A DNA stretch of 64,000 bases from Lachnospiraceae bacterium (lineage in GTDB: Bacteria > Bacillota > Clostridia > Lachnospirales > Lachnospiraceae). The notes beneath the pieces are model-generated. The model had not been told where the DNA came from, did no database searches, and worked only from the letters and a program-made list of their open reading frames with translations. The position numbers and the translations under genes were made by a program. The stretch is taken from the NCBI GenBank assembly GCA_009777715.1, contig WRLH01000005.1:1-64000 (forward strand), in the 5' to 3' direction. This document shows, one piece after another, positions 34,110 through 44,362 of the stretch. Position 1 is the stretch's first letter, and every line of letters starts with the position of its first letter.

Positions 34110-34958
34110 TTGAAAAATTTTTGGGTTCGGCTGGGAAGCAGTATCACTTTAGTAGCAATTGCTTTGTTGACAGTTTTTTACGGCGGATATATTTTGGCAG
34201 CCGTATTGCTATTTACTTCTTTATTTGGTTATCGGGAGCTTCTTGTTGCGCTTAAATTGACTGAATCAGTCAATAGATTAAAAGCAAATAAAGGCTTCAA
34301 AATAATTTGGCTGGAAAATATTGGTTATCTTACGATAACCTTTTATTTCATAATCATGCTCGTTAGCGGTGAAGTCTCGTTATTGTTTATCGTTGTCATT
34401 TTATCGTTAATTGTTTTTATGGCGGGTTATGTTTTTTCTTATCCGCGCTATCATATCCGTCAGATTATGGAGGCTTTTTTCTGTGTCCTTTATGCTCCGG
34501 TGATGCTGTTTTGCATATATTTGACCCGCAGTTTGGAAAATGGCATATTTTTTGTCGGGCTGATTTTTATCAGTTCATGGATTTGTGATTCTTGCGCATA
34601 TTGTATTGGGATGTTATTTGGCAGGAACAAGCTTGCGCCAAAGCTTAGCCCCAAAAAATCCGTTGAGGGGGCAATTGGCGGGATATTAGGGGCGATGGGG
34701 GCCGGGGCTTTATATGGTGCTTTTATCGTGAATCGTTTAGTCCCGGAGCTTTCGGTTACTTTAAGTTTTGCGGCCATATGCGGGATCGGGGCTGTGATTG
34801 CCCAAATTGGTGATTTGGCGGCTTCAGCGATTAAGCGCAATTATGACATCAAAGATTTTGGGAAATTGATACCGGGGCATGGCGGGATTATGGACCGGTT
34901 TGACAGCGTGATTTTTACCGCCCCGGTGATTTATTTTCTTGCGCTGTTGGTGGGGTGA
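34110..34958 (+). CDS. cdsA: Phosphatidate cytidylyltransferase
   Basis: 282 residues, seven to eight predicted membrane spans. The signature SPKKSVEGAIGG and the C-terminal IKRNYDIKDFGKLIPGHGGIMDRFDS are definitive. It makes CDP-diacylglycerol. Start is TTG at 34110, 3 bp after uppS, with GGAGA upstream. Confidence 0.95.
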   Translation: MKNFWVRLGSSITLVAIALLTVFYGGYILAAVLLFTSLFGYRELLVALKLTESVNRLKANKGFKIIWLENIGYLTITFYFIIMLVSGEVSLLFIVVILSLIVFMAGYVFSYPRYHIRQIMEAFFCVLYAPVMLFCIYLTRSLENGIFFVGLIFISSWICDSCAYCIGMLFGRNKLAPKLSPKKSVEGAIGGILGAMGAGALYGAFIVNRLVPELSVTLSFAAICGIGAVIAQIGDLAASAIKRNYDIKDFGKLIPGHGGIMDRFDSVIFTAPVIYFLALLVG

Positions 34959-34977
34959 GGGAGTAAGGTAAGTGATA

Positions 34978-35119
34978 GGAGTGCTGGAGATATAATTCCC
35001 ACAGCGGCCCTTGAGAAGCGTCGCTACTTAGTTCGCGTACTTTGCGGACTTATGTAGCGTGACGTTTCTCTCGGAGCGGAAGCGTGCCCAGCTGGGGAAT
35101 TAATATCTGCCAGCACTCC
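34978..35119. repeat. Long nested inverted repeat (copy B of dispersed dyad)
   Basis: Outer arms GGAGTGCTGG (34978-34987) and CCAGCACTCC (35110-35119), continued by AGATATAATTCCCA versus TGGGGAATTAATATCT. The core (35008-35085) is the same dyad as at 51-113. It separates cdsA from dxr; as RNA it would fold into one long stem. Confidence 0.75.
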
Positions 35120-35181
35120 AGAGATGATACATTTAAACCAGCACGCCAGCTACACTTAGTCTAATAGAATTAGAGGCTCAA

Positions 35182-36339
35182 ATGAAAAAAATTGGAATCC
35201 TGGGTTCGACTGGCTCAATTGGCACCCAAACCTTAGATATCGTCAGAAATAATCCCGCTGATTTGTCGGTGACTGCGTTAGCCGCGGGCAGCAACATTAA
35301 CTTGCTCGAAGCCCAAATCCGCGAGTTTCGCCCCCAATATGCCGCCATGTGGAATGAAGAAGCGGCAAACGAACTAAGAATAAAGGTTGCTGATACCCCC
35401 GTCAAAATCCTAAGCGGAATGGCTGGCCTGATTGAAGTTTCAACTGTGCCAGAAATCGAAATGCTCGTGACCGCGATTGTCGGAATGATTGGCTTAAGGC
35501 CAACGATTGAAGCAATAAAAGCAGGTAAGGACATCGCCCTTGCAAATAAAGAGACCCTAGTTACTGCCGGGCATCTCATCATGCCGCTTGTCAAAAAAAA
35601 GGGAATCAAATTTTTACCGGTCGATAGTGAACATAGTGCCATTTTCCAGTCGCTTGCTTCCGCAAAACATGATACAATAAAGCAAATTATTTTGACGGCC
35701 TCCGGCGGCCCTTTCCGGGGAAAGTCAGCCCATGAATTAGCTGGGCAAACAAAAGCCGACGCTTTACGCCATCCTAACTGGACAATGGGGCAGAAAATAA
35801 CCATTGATTCCGCAACTTTGGTAAATAAAGGGTTGGAAGTAATTGAAGCCTACTGGCTTTTTGGCGTAACAGCGGAGCAAATAAAAGTAATCATCCACCC
35901 CCAAAGCATTATCCATTCAATGGTTGAATTTATTGACCGTGGGATAATGGCCCAACTTGGCACGCCCGATATGAAATTGCCGATCCAGTATGCCTTATTT
36001 TATCCGGAACGGAAACCGCTTCAGGGCGAAAGTGTTGATTTTTTGGCGGCAAAAGCCTTAACTTTTGAAGAACCTGACCTAGATACGTTTAAAGGCCTGC
36101 CCCTTGCTTTTAGCGCATTGGCAGCCGGAGGCAGTATGCCCTGTGTTTATAACGCGGCGAATGAAAAGGCGGTCAGCCTTTTCCTTGAAGAAAAAATCGG
36201 CTTTTTGCAAATATATGAACTGATTGCCGGAGGAATGGCCAAACATAAGGTTATCCTAAATCCGTCGGTTGAGGATATTTTGGCGGCAGAGCTGGAAACA
36301 TATAACTATATTAATGAAAAGCTTATGAGAAAGGTTTAA
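35182..36339 (+). CDS. dxr: 1-deoxy-D-xylulose 5-phosphate reductoisomerase
   Basis: 385 residues. NADPH-binding ILGSTGSIGTQTLDIV at the start; LANKETLVTAG and PVDSEHSAIFQ (metal-binding Asp, Glu); SGGPFRG loop; NKGLEVIEAYWLFG. Second step of the MEP isoprenoid pathway, which supplies uppS upstream. rseP follows after 1 bp. Confidence 0.97.
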   Translation: MKKIGILGSTGSIGTQTLDIVRNNPADLSVTALAAGSNINLLEAQIREFRPQYAAMWNEEAANELRIKVADTPVKILSGMAGLIEVSTVPEIEMLVTAIVGMIGLRPTIEAIKAGKDIALANKETLVTAGHLIMPLVKKKGIKFLPVDSEHSAIFQSLASAKHDTIKQIILTASGGPFRGKSAHELAGQTKADALRHPNWTMGQKITIDSATLVNKGLEVIEAYWLFGVTAEQIKVIIHPQSIIHSMVEFIDRGIMAQLGTPDMKLPIQYALFYPERKPLQGESVDFLAAKALTFEEPDLDTFKGLPLAFSALAAGGSMPCVYNAANEKAVSLFLEEKIGFLQIYELIAGGMAKHKVILNPSVEDILAAELETYNYINEKLMRKV

Positions 36340-36340
36340 T

Positions 36341-37444
36341 ATGGCAACATTTATTTCATTTATAATTATTTTCGGGCTTCTGGTCCTTGCCCATGAATTA
36401 GGGCATTATTTACTGGGAAAGAAAAACGGAATCACGGTAACGGAGTTTTTTATCGGCATGGGGCCGACCCTTTTTTCATTCACTAAGGGCGGCACGAAAT
36501 TTTCCTTGAAACTTTTTCCGATTGGCGGGGCTTGCTTATTTGAAGGAGAAACCGGCAATACGTTTGAAAAAGAAGATAATAGGCCCGCCGCAGATGGAAG
36601 CAAAAGCCTTGATGAGGAAAGGGCGCCCGAAATAAGCGAAGGTTCTTTTCTTAAAGCTTCGGTCGGGGCCCGGTTTTCAACGATTTTGGCTGGCCCGGTT
36701 TTTAATTTCTTGCTGGCGTACTTAATTGGCCTGATTATCATTGGCAATGCCGGAATTGACTTACCCATCATCATGAATATAACGCCGGGCGGCCAAGCCG
36801 AAGCCGCCGGATTAATGCCGGGTGATGTTATCAAAAAAATTAATAACGAAAAAATTAATGTTTTCCGGCAAATTTTGTTCATTTCCCATACCAGCCGCGG
36901 CGAAACCCTAAGGGTTACCTATGAACGTGACGGCATTCTTGATACGGCGGTCATTACCCCTGTTTATAGTGAAGAGTTCGGGCGGTACTTGCTGGGGATA
37001 AATGCCGGGCAATATACAAAAACGGGTTCATTATCTGTTTTTAGGAATGCCTATTATGAAGTTAAATTCGGCATGACTTCAACCCTAAAAAGTTTGCGGA
37101 TGCTAGTCCAAGGACGGCTGACAAAAGATGATGTGGCTGGCCCAGTCGGAATGGCAACAATTGTCGGTGAAACCTTTGAAGCGGCAAAACCCCACGGCAC
37201 ATCGGTAGTTTTGCTTTCAATGCTTAATATTGCCATGATTCTTTCGGTAAATCTCGGCATCATCAATCTATTGCCTTTACCTGCGCTTGACGGCGGAAGA
37301 TTAGTTTTTATCATTATAGAAATGATCCGGGGTAAACCAATCGCGCCGGAAAAAGAGGGGCTTGTTCACTTAGCAGGAATGATTGCCCTAATGGTCTTGA
37401 TGGTCTTTATCTTATTTAATGATATCTCGCGGCTGTTTTCGTGA
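36341..37444 (+). CDS. rseP: Site-2 intramembrane zinc metalloprotease
   Basis: 367 residues. HELGHYLLGK zinc motif in the first span, PDZ domain (about 145-210), second metal ligand in LLPLPALDGGRL. It cleaves membrane-bound anti-sigma factors or remnant signal peptides. There is a 25-residue acidic insertion (about 75-105) before the second span. Fixed position after dxr. Confidence 0.93.
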   Translation: MATFISFIIIFGLLVLAHELGHYLLGKKNGITVTEFFIGMGPTLFSFTKGGTKFSLKLFPIGGACLFEGETGNTFEKEDNRPAADGSKSLDEERAPEISEGSFLKASVGARFSTILAGPVFNFLLAYLIGLIIIGNAGIDLPIIMNITPGGQAEAAGLMPGDVIKKINNEKINVFRQILFISHTSRGETLRVTYERDGILDTAVITPVYSEEFGRYLLGINAGQYTKTGSLSVFRNAYYEVKFGMTSTLKSLRMLVQGRLTKDDVAGPVGMATIVGETFEAAKPHGTSVVLLSMLNIAMILSVNLGIINLLPLPALDGGRLVFIIIEMIRGKPIAPEKEGLVHLAGMIALMVLMVFILFNDISRLFS

Positions 37445-37512
37445 GAGGTTGAATAGATGGGCATAAGCAATAATTAGGCGCGGTATAGCAAGAATTAGTT
37501 GCAACAACCTTT

Positions 37513-38832
37513 CTAATTAAGGACCAGCGAAAGCACGTGTGCCAGCGGCTCACAGGCATTCATGATTTCTTCAACAGTATTTGTTTGCGCCCCTAACTCA
37601 ATTAAAGTCGTCCGGGGCAGGACGTGCATATTATAGCGGTAGGCCCGTAGATATATTTTGCGGGTAATTCCGGGATAATACTCGTTGGCGGCAACTTGCG
37701 CCTGAAAGGAAAAAGCCAAATTTTCATTGATATAAGGGTTCTCCAGATATTCAATCGGTCCGGTCTGCCTTGTATAACTTAAGCCGTTAAAAAACATAAA
37801 TTGGGCGGTTGGCCGCCCCCCAAGGTCCATGACAAGCTTCCGGCCCTCTTTCATTTCATCGCGGTGTAAATCAATGACGACCTGAATTGAGGGGTTTTCT
37901 TTTAACAATTCTTCAATATCGGGAAGCGCATTAGAATAAGCGTAATCCCGGCCGAGAAGGTCATATCCGGTTGTGTGATGGAGAACCTCAAAGCCGTATT
38001 TTTCCGTCAGAATTTCCGCAAGCCTTGCCCCTGCCCCCACAATTGTTGTACTCTCGTCGCCGGGGATAGAATCCGAAAACCCCTCAAGTGAATGTGTATG
38101 ATAAATTAATATCTGCGGGCCATTTACCTCTTTGTTAATTCTAAGGTCACGGTTTCGCAAGCTGTCAAGGTTTAGAATAGCTTCGGTGGCGTGAGTGGTC
38201 GGGTCGATTGCATAAAAGTTATTAATCAGCTCCTCATATGTAAAACCAGCCGCCCAGTCATAAGCAAAGGCTTTATCAAGCGGCGCGGTAAAGGGTTCGC
38301 GGTTTGGGGAAATGAGGGAAATTTCCCCCTCACCCTCGTTGGGGCCAGGATTATACCGGGGCTGATTTTCGCTTAAAAGGCTTTCCAAAATAGAATCATC
38401 GATATGGAGTGCGTCTTCTGTATAGTCTAACTCGCTTTCGATGATATTCTTGCTATCCTCGTCCCGCCCCTCCATCCGGATTAAAATATCCCTTGTCTTG
38501 GCATCCTCGATGTCCGGCTCTTTGCTTAATTCTTGGCCGCTTAGATAAAGAAGCGGAATTTGCTTATTTAAAGAGGTCTCAATAAAGACAGTAAAACCGA
38601 TGACGCGGTTGGGATTTTCGAGAAAAGATAACAGCGGCATCACATTTAACGCCATTTGCTTAGTCAGGCTGTCGCGGATTTCATCGTAAAAAAAATTAAC
38701 AGGCTGGCCGTCTTTTGAGAAATCCTTAAACCCATTAACAACAATCATAACAAGTGTTATTATTAGCAAAGTTATGATCGACCATTTGATGAGATTGATT
38801 TTTAAGCGGGCAAAACGTGGGCGGCTGGGCAT
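37513..38832 (-). CDS. spoIIP: Stage II sporulation protein P
   Basis: 439 residues: N-terminal signal anchor (about 14-32), acidic central region, C-terminal amidase/endopeptidase domain with ILIYHTHSLEGF (zinc His), VIDLHRDE and LIELGAQTNTVEE. It degrades peptidoglycan with SpoIID during engulfment, showing the organism sporulates. CGGAGA precedes the ATG. It is divergent from lepA. Confidence 0.93.
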   Translation of the reverse strand: MPSRPRFARLKINLIKWSIITLLIITLVMIVVNGFKDFSKDGQPVNFFYDEIRDSLTKQMALNVMPLLSFLENPNRVIGFTVFIETSLNKQIPLLYLSGQELSKEPDIEDAKTRDILIRMEGRDEDSKNIIESELDYTEDALHIDDSILESLLSENQPRYNPGPNEGEGEISLISPNREPFTAPLDKAFAYDWAAGFTYEELINNFYAIDPTTHATEAILNLDSLRNRDLRINKEVNGPQILIYHTHSLEGFSDSIPGDESTTIVGAGARLAEILTEKYGFEVLHHTTGYDLLGRDYAYSNALPDIEELLKENPSIQVVIDLHRDEMKEGRKLVMDLGGRPTAQFMFFNGLSYTRQTGPIEYLENPYINENLAFSFQAQVAANEYYPGITRKIYLRAYRYNMHVLPRTTLIELGAQTNTVEEIMNACEPLAHVLSLVLN

Positions 38833-38849
38833 TTACATTCTCCGGTTAC

Positions 38850-38879
38850 TGGACAAGAGGGATTTTTGTATGCTATAAT
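38850..38879 (+). promoter_or_regulatory. lepA promoter
   Basis: -35 TGGACA (38850-38855), 18-bp spacer, -10 TATAAT (38874-38879). The leader is about 120 nt and contains a GAATCA/TGAATC dyad, then CTTTGAAAGGA at the ribosome site, the same ending as in the pyrH leader. Confidence 0.6.
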
Positions 38880-39004
38880 AACTAGTCCAATACTACTACC
38901 ATACTTATGGAGACTTTACTGCTTTCATGACCTAAAACTTAAGAACCGAATCAACGTTTCGGTTTGAATCATAGATTCGTAACTTTGAAAGGAACAAGAT
39001 AGAT

Positions 39005-40819
39005 ATGACCGGAATGGACCAAAGTAAAATCAGGAATTTTTGCATCGTTGCCCATATCGATCATGGGAAATCAACTTTAGCCGACCGCATTATTGAAAAA
39101 ACGGGTCTTTTAACTGACCGTGAAATGCAAGCGCAGGTCCTTGACAACATGGATCTTGAGCGTGAACGCGGGATTACGATCAAAGCGCAGACCGTCAGGG
39201 TGATTTATAAGGCTCTTGACGGCGAGGAATATGTTTTTAATCTGATTGACACGCCGGGCCACGTTGACTTTAATTATGAGGTCAGCCGTTCGCTGGCTGC
39301 TTGCGAGGGAGCGATTCTGGTCGTTGATGCGGCGCAGGGGATTGAAGCCCAGACGCTGGCGAATGTTTATCTTGCGCTTGACCATGGCCTTGACATTATC
39401 CCGGTGATAAATAAAATTGACTTGCCAAGTGCCGAACCGGAGCGGGTAAAAGAAGAAATTGAAGACGTAATCGGAATTGAAGCCCACGATGCCCCGCTGA
39501 TTTCGGCGAAGAGCGGGACGGGAATTGAAGCGGTCTTAGAAGCGGTAGTTAATAAAGTGCCGCAGCCAAAAGGCAGCGCGGATAATCCGCTTAAAGCTTT
39601 GATTTTTGATTCACTTTATGATTCATATAAAGGAGTTATCGTTTTTTGCCGGATTATGGAGGGTGTAATCCGTAAAGGGTCAATGATTAAAATGATGGCA
39701 ACCGGGGCCCAGGCTGAGGTGGTTGAGGTGGGTTATTTCGGGCCCGGCCAATTTATTGCTTGTGACGAGCTAACGCCGGGAATGGTGGGTTATTTGACAG
39801 CTTCGCTCAAAAATGTAAAAGACACAACCGTTGGTGATACGATTACCGAGGCCGAAAAGCCTTGTGACGCCCCTTTGCCCGGTTATAAAAAAGTCCAGTC
39901 GATGGTATTTTGCGGGGTTTACCCGGCTGACGGCGCAAAATATCCAGATTTGCGTGACGCATTGGAAAAACTCAAATTAAATGACGCTTCACTAAATTAT
40001 GAACCGGAGACTTCGGTGGCGTTAGGTTTTGGTTTCCGCTGCGGATTTCTTGGCTTATTGCACTTGGAAATCATTCAGGAGCGGCTTGAGCGGGAATATA
40101 ATCTTGATTTAGTCACAACCGCACCAAGTGTTATTTATCTGGTCCACAAAAACAATGGCGAAGTAATTGATTTAACCAACCCAACCAATTTGCCCGACCC
40201 GACCGAAATTGATTTTATGGAAGAGCCAGTTGTTTCGGCGGAAATTTTGGTGACCAGCGAATTTATCGGGCCGATTATGGAGCTTTGCCAAGAGCGGCGC
40301 GGGCGGTATCTGGGCATGGAATATCTTGAGGGCGGGCGGACGATGCTTAGGTACGAGCTTCCGCTTAACGAAATAATTTATGATTTCTTTGATGCGCTGA
40401 AATCGCGTTCACGCGGCTATGCGTCTTTTGATTATGACCTAAAAGGATATGAGCGTTCCGAAATGGTGAAGCTGGATATTATGATTAACCGTGAAGAAGT
40501 TGATGCCCTGTCCTTTATCGTCCATCGTGACACGGCTTATGAGCGGGGACGCAGAATGTGCGAAAAGCTAAAAGATGAGATCCCGCGCCATCTTTTTGAA
40601 ATCCCGATTCAAGCGGCAATTGGCAGCAAAATTATTGCCAGGGAAACAGTCCGCGCAATGCGAAAGGACGTATTAGCGAAATGTTATGGCGGTGACATTA
40701 CCCGCAAGAAAAAGCTTTTGGAAAAGCAAAAAGAGGGTAAAAAACGGATGCGCCAGATTGGCAGCGTTGAAATTCCGCAGAAAGCTTTTATGAGCGTCCT
40801 AAAATTGGATAATGATTAA
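39005..40819 (+). CDS. lepA: Elongation factor 4 (LepA) GTPase
   Basis: 604 residues. G1 [14 protein letters not shown]3 DTPGHVDF, G4 NKIDLP; C-terminal [12 protein letters not shown]. It back-translocates or remodels stalled ribosomes. The ATG at 39005 has AAAGGAA 11 bases upstream; the second Met at 39014 is possible. Overlaps hemW by 1 bp. Confidence 0.97.
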   Translation: MTGMDQSKIRNFCIVAHIDHGKSTLADRIIEKTGLLTDREMQAQVLDNMDLERERGITIKAQTVRVIYKALDGEEYVFNLIDTPGHVDFNYEVSRSLAACEGAILVVDAAQGIEAQTLANVYLALDHGLDIIPVINKIDLPSAEPERVKEEIEDVIGIEAHDAPLISAKSGTGIEAVLEAVVNKVPQPKGSADNPLKALIFDSLYDSYKGVIVFCRIMEGVIRKGSMIKMMATGAQAEVVEVGYFGPGQFIACDELTPGMVGYLTASLKNVKDTTVGDTITEAEKPCDAPLPGYKKVQSMVFCGVYPADGAKYPDLRDALEKLKLNDASLNYEPETSVALGFGFRCGFLGLLHLEIIQERLEREYNLDLVTTAPSVIYLVHKNNGEVIDLTNPTNLPDPTEIDFMEEPVVSAEILVTSEFIGPIMELCQERRGRYLGMEYLEGGRTMLRYELPLNEIIYDFFDALKSRSRGYASFDYDLKGYERSEMVKLDIMINREEVDALSFIVHRDTAYERGRRMCEKLKDEIPRHLFEIPIQAAIGSKIIARETVRAMRKDVLAKCYGGDITRKKKLLEKQKEGKKRMRQIGSVEIPQKAFMSVLKLDND

Positions 40820-41979
40820 TGAAACCACTTAGCATCTATATCCACATACCTTTTTGCCAAAGCAAGTGTTTTTACTGTGATTTTTTATCCGCGAAAGCAA
40901 CATCGGATCAAGAAATGACGGATTATGTGGCTGCTTTAATTTACGAAATCGAGATGGAAGCGCCAAAGTACCGTGATTATGAAGTCCAGACAGTATTTTT
41001 TGGCGGCGGGACTCCGTCAATATTGCCGGGAGATATGATTATGGCGATATTATGTAAACTCCAAAAAGCTTTTACTTTTTCCCCAACCAAACAGCCGGAA
41101 ATAACCATCGAAATTAATCCGGGAACAATAACAGGTGTTATTTTATCTAAATATAAAGCGGCCGGAATCAACCGTTTGAGTTTTGGTTTGCAATCTGCCA
41201 ATGCTAAAGAATTAAAGCGGCTTGGCAGAATCCATAACTACGGTGAGTTTTTATCCACATATAAAAAAGCTAGGGAATTAGGTTTTCAAAATATAAATAT
41301 CGACTTGATTCAAGCGATTCCGGGACAGACATTTAGGTCATGGAAGAAAACGCTTAAAAAGGCCGCAAGGCTAAAGCCAGAACATATCTCGGCCTACAGC
41401 ATTATCATCGAGCCGGGGACAATTTTCGGTGATAAATATGCTGACGGCCAGCCGGAAGCCTATGAAATAGCCGATGAAAAGACCGACAGGCAAATATACC
41501 ACTATACAAAAAAATATCTTGAGAAGAAAAATAACATACGTTATGAAATTTCGAATTATGCCCGCCCGGGATATGAATGCCGCCATAATTTGACCTATTG
41601 GCGAAGAAATGATTTCCTCGGATTTGGGCTGGGGGCTTCATCTTTAATCGGTAATAAAAGATGGAAAAATATTAGTGAATTGAAAAGTTATATCATGATT
41701 TACCTTGGTGGGAAGCAGCCGGAAAAAGAAGAATTACAAGTGTTATCTTTAAAAGACCAAATCGAGGAGTATATGTTCCTTGGCCTTCGAGTGACTGAAG
41801 GAGTCAATATATGCCACTTCGAAAAAACTTTTAAGCAGGACATATATGACTTTTATGGGCCATTGCTCCAAAAGCTTAAAGAGCAAAAACTCATTAGTAT
41901 CAGTGACAATAATATTACGCTCACTTCTTATGGAATCGATATAAGCAATTATGTGCTGGCGCAGTTTTTGCTCAAGTGA
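40819..41979 (+). CDS. hemW: HemW-type radical SAM haem chaperone
   Basis: 386 residues. IHIPFCQSKCFYCDF gives C-x3-C-x2-C for the 4Fe-4S cluster with Phe after the third Cys, the HemW rather than HemN pattern; FFGGGTPS and GIDLIQAIPGQT follow. Usual partner of lepA. In many Bacillota hrcA-grpE-dnaK follows; here an AT-rich RhuM gene does instead. Confidence 0.93.
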   Translation: MKPLSIYIHIPFCQSKCFYCDFLSAKATSDQEMTDYVAALIYEIEMEAPKYRDYEVQTVFFGGGTPSILPGDMIMAILCKLQKAFTFSPTKQPEITIEINPGTITGVILSKYKAAGINRLSFGLQSANAKELKRLGRIHNYGEFLSTYKKARELGFQNINIDLIQAIPGQTFRSWKKTLKKAARLKPEHISAYSIIIEPGTIFGDKYADGQPEAYEIADEKTDRQIYHYTKKYLEKKNNIRYEISNYARPGYECRHNLTYWRRNDFLGFGLGASSLIGNKRWKNISELKSYIMIYLGGKQPEKEELQVLSLKDQIEEYMFLGLRVTEGVNICHFEKTFKQDIYDFYGPLLQKLKEQKLISISDNNITLTSYGIDISNYVLAQFLLK

Positions 41980-42090
41980 GATAAAGAAGAATTAGGCGAA
42001 TTTCTGTTTGAAATTGAATTAATGAAAATCAAAAAAATTGAAAACCTTATTATTGATGCAGTGCCACTTAAAGGCATTGCAAATAAATAA
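41980..42090 (+). pseudogene. Possible gene remnant after hemW
   Basis: 37 codons open from immediately after the hemW stop to TAA at 42090, ending LIIDAVPLKGIANK. Amino-acid composition looks coding but there is no start with a ribosome site (internal ATG at 42022). It may be the 3' end of a displaced gene, or chance. Confidence 0.25.
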
Positions 42091-42132
42091 TAATTGAACT
42101 ATTGCAAAAAATGCACAGTTCAATTATTATTT
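42085..42132. terminator. Bidirectional terminator between hemW and rhuM
   Basis: Perfect 16-bp arms AAATAATAATTGAACT (42085-42100) and AGTTCAATTATTATTT (42117-42132). It ends in T-runs on both strands and overlaps the stop codon of the minus-strand gene. Confidence 0.8.
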
Positions 42133-43149
42133 ACTTCTTAATTCTTCTATGTATTTATCAAAATCGGAATTATGCAATTTATCTTGTTTTGCTTGGTATT
42201 TATCATACTCTTTGTATGCCAGAGCTTGGGCAACTTCATGAGAAATTTTCCCGGCATTAGATAGAATGTCTCTTTCATTAAACTTTAAAAAGCTATTTAA
42301 TTTTTCAATCCAATTTTTCATTGTCATTGCATTATGTCTTTTGGCTTGCATTTCAGCATAGTTTAAATATAGCTCTACAATTCGATTTAAGTCATCTAGT
42401 TCTTGTTCATTGAGGTAATTTTTCGCAATATCCACGTCAAATTTGTATATTCGTCCCTGGGGTGCTTTTTTCCATGTTGTAAGACCCATATGTGGCTTTT
42501 CTGAGTCAACTCTGCTATGGATAATTTCAGCTGCGGTTTGTCCGCTTACGGCATAGTGCATTTTATTTTGGACAGTCTTAAAAAAAATTCTAGTTGTTTC
42601 GCTGTTTGAATCATAATCTAAACTACACTCGGCATATATGTCAGTAATCTTTTGATAAAATCTTCTTTCACTTGAACGAATATTCCTAATACGTTCTAAC
42701 TGTTCCTCAAAGTAATCTTCGCCGAAAGCATAATTAGGGATTTTTAGTCTTTCATCGTCCATTACAAAGCCTTTAATGATATATTCTTTTAAGACTTTAT
42801 TTGACCATTGCCTAAATTTTGTCGCTTTTTTCGAATTAACACGATACCCGACAGCGATGATCATGTCTAAATTATAAATATCAATATTACGCTTTACAAA
42901 TCGATTGCCCTCTTGTTGAACTAATTCCGTTTTGGAATGAGTTGCGCTTTTTTGCAATTCTTCTTCTTTGTATATATTCTTAATATGTTTTGCGATTGCT
43001 GGTTGCTCGACATCAAATAATTCAGCAATTAAATTTTGCGTTAGCCACAAATTCTTATTTATTAGTAACACTCTTACTTTTATTTCGCCATTTTCATCTT
43101 TATAAATTAAAAAATCATGAGCTGTAACTTGTAAATCATGTTCTTCCAT
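42127..43149 (-). CDS. RhuM family protein, SOS-controlled
   Basis: 340 residues of the RhuM family: N-terminal VRVLLINKNLWLTQNLIAELFDVEQPAIAKHIKNIY (an HTH-like Bro/KilA-type region), NLDMIIAVGYRVNSKKATKFRQWS, and a C-terminal Fic/Doc-adjacent-like helical domain. RhuM was named from a Salmonella pathogenicity island; its biochemistry is unknown and it is common on mobile DNA. Low GC compared with its neighbours indicates transfer. A canonical LexA box lies in its promoter. Confidence 0.85.
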   Translation of the reverse strand: MEEHDLQVTAHDFLIYKDENGEIKVRVLLINKNLWLTQNLIAELFDVEQPAIAKHIKNIYKEEELQKSATHSKTELVQQEGNRFVKRNIDIYNLDMIIAVGYRVNSKKATKFRQWSNKVLKEYIIKGFVMDDERLKIPNYAFGEDYFEEQLERIRNIRSSERRFYQKITDIYAECSLDYDSNSETTRIFFKTVQNKMHYAVSGQTAAEIIHSRVDSEKPHMGLTTWKKAPQGRIYKFDVDIAKNYLNEQELDDLNRIVELYLNYAEMQAKRHNAMTMKNWIEKLNSFLKFNERDILSNAGKISHEVAQALAYKEYDKYQAKQDKLHNSDFDKYIEELRSK

Positions 43150-43170
43150 AATGCCACCGCCTTTTTTCTA

Positions 43171-43199
43171 ATTATAACAAGAACATTTGTTCTCGTCAA
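43171..43199 (-). promoter_or_regulatory. Promoter with LexA (SOS) box
   Basis: Minus strand: -35 TTGACG (43199-43194), 17-bp spacer, -10 TATAAT (43176-43171). The spacer contains GAACAAATGTTC (43192-43181), a perfect match to the Gram-positive LexA box GAAC-N4-GTTC. Confidence 0.8.
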
Positions 43200-43290
43200 T
43201 GATTTTCTTTTTAAAAATAAGTACTTATTATTGCGGTGTGGTCTTCACGTAAGAAGACATTGAAGCGTTATGAAAATATGATGACAGCCC

Positions 43291-44343
43291 TTAAATCTTC
43301 CGCTCCATCCCATCAGGGTCAACGGAAAATAAGACGGCTTGGTCGCGATTGATTTTTCCGTCGTAATAAAGATGGGTGATCGCGTCATCCATTGCAATCA
43401 TGCCAAGCTTTCGGTTTGTTTGCATGACAGAAATAAGCTGGTGCGATTTTCCCTCGCGGATCAGATTCCGGACCGCATGGTTTGCGTGTAAAACCTCAAA
43501 GGCGGCAACCCGGCCGTTTCCATCGGCAGTTGGGATTAGCTGTTGCGAAACAACGGCCTCAAGGACATTGGCCAGCTGGACGCGGATTTGCTGCTGCTGG
43601 TGGGGGGGGAAGACATCAATGACACGGTCAACGGTGCTGGCAGCCCCAATCGTATGAAGCGTTGAAAGGACTAAGTGGCCTGTTTCCGCCGCAGTTATCG
43701 CAACACTGATTGTTTCAAAGTCACGCATTTCCCCGACTAAGATTACATCAGGGTCTTCACGAAGTGACGCCCTTAAGGCATTAGCATAACTCATCGAGTC
43801 AAGCCCGATTTCACGCTGGTTAACCATCGCTTTTTTGTGCCGATGCAAATATTCAATCGGGTCTTCCAAAGTGATAACATGGCAATCACGGTTATTGTTT
43901 ACTTTGTCGATAATCGCGGCCAAGGTGGTTGATTTGCCGCTTCCGGTTGGGCCGGTGACCAGCACCAGGCCTCTTTTGCGGTTATATAGGTCAATGACCG
44001 AGGGGGGGACGCCAAGAACCTCCGGCGACGGGACTTCTGTCCCGACAACCCGGAAAGCAGCCGCCTCTGTTCCTCTTTGGCGGTAAGCATTCACCCGGTA
44101 GCGTCCTAACTCAGGAATGGAAAAAGACATATCCCATTCACCAAACTCTTCGAATTTCTGCCGCTGAAAGTCATTCATGACTTCTTTCATGATGGCCTCA
44201 GTATCTGGCGGAAGCAAACGGTCATATTCCATCGTAATCAGCTTCCCGTTAACCCGCATTTTGGGCGGGACGCCAACCGTAATGTGTAAATCCGATGCCC
44301 CAGCCAAACTTGCGGCGCGGAGCAGTTCTTCTATTCTTGGCAT
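43291..44343 (-). CDS. pilT: PilT-like type IV pilus retraction ATPase
   Basis: 350 residues from the ATG at 44343. Walker A VTGPTGSGKSTT, Asp box EDPIEYLH, Walker B ILVGEMRD, His box STLHT; the MPRIEELLRAASLAGASDLHI start is typical of PilT. It powers pilus retraction and twitching. No other pilus genes are in the window. Downstream of, and probably cotranscribed with, the HD-GYP-like gene. Confidence 0.92.
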   Translation of the reverse strand: MPRIEELLRAASLAGASDLHITVGVPPKMRVNGKLITMEYDRLLPPDTEAIMKEVMNDFQRQKFEEFGEWDMSFSIPELGRYRVNAYRQRGTEAAAFRVVGTEVPSPEVLGVPPSVIDLYNRKRGLVLVTGPTGSGKSTTLAAIIDKVNNNRDCHVITLEDPIEYLHRHKKAMVNQREIGLDSMSYANALRASLREDPDVILVGEMRDFETISVAITAAETGHLVLSTLHTIGAASTVDRVIDVFPPHQQQQIRVQLANVLEAVVSQQLIPTADGNGRVAAFEVLHANHAVRNLIREGKSHQLISVMQTNRKLGMIAMDDAITHLYYDGKINRDQAVLFSVDPDGMERKI

Positions 44344-44362
44344 AATAAAAGCCTTTCTATAT

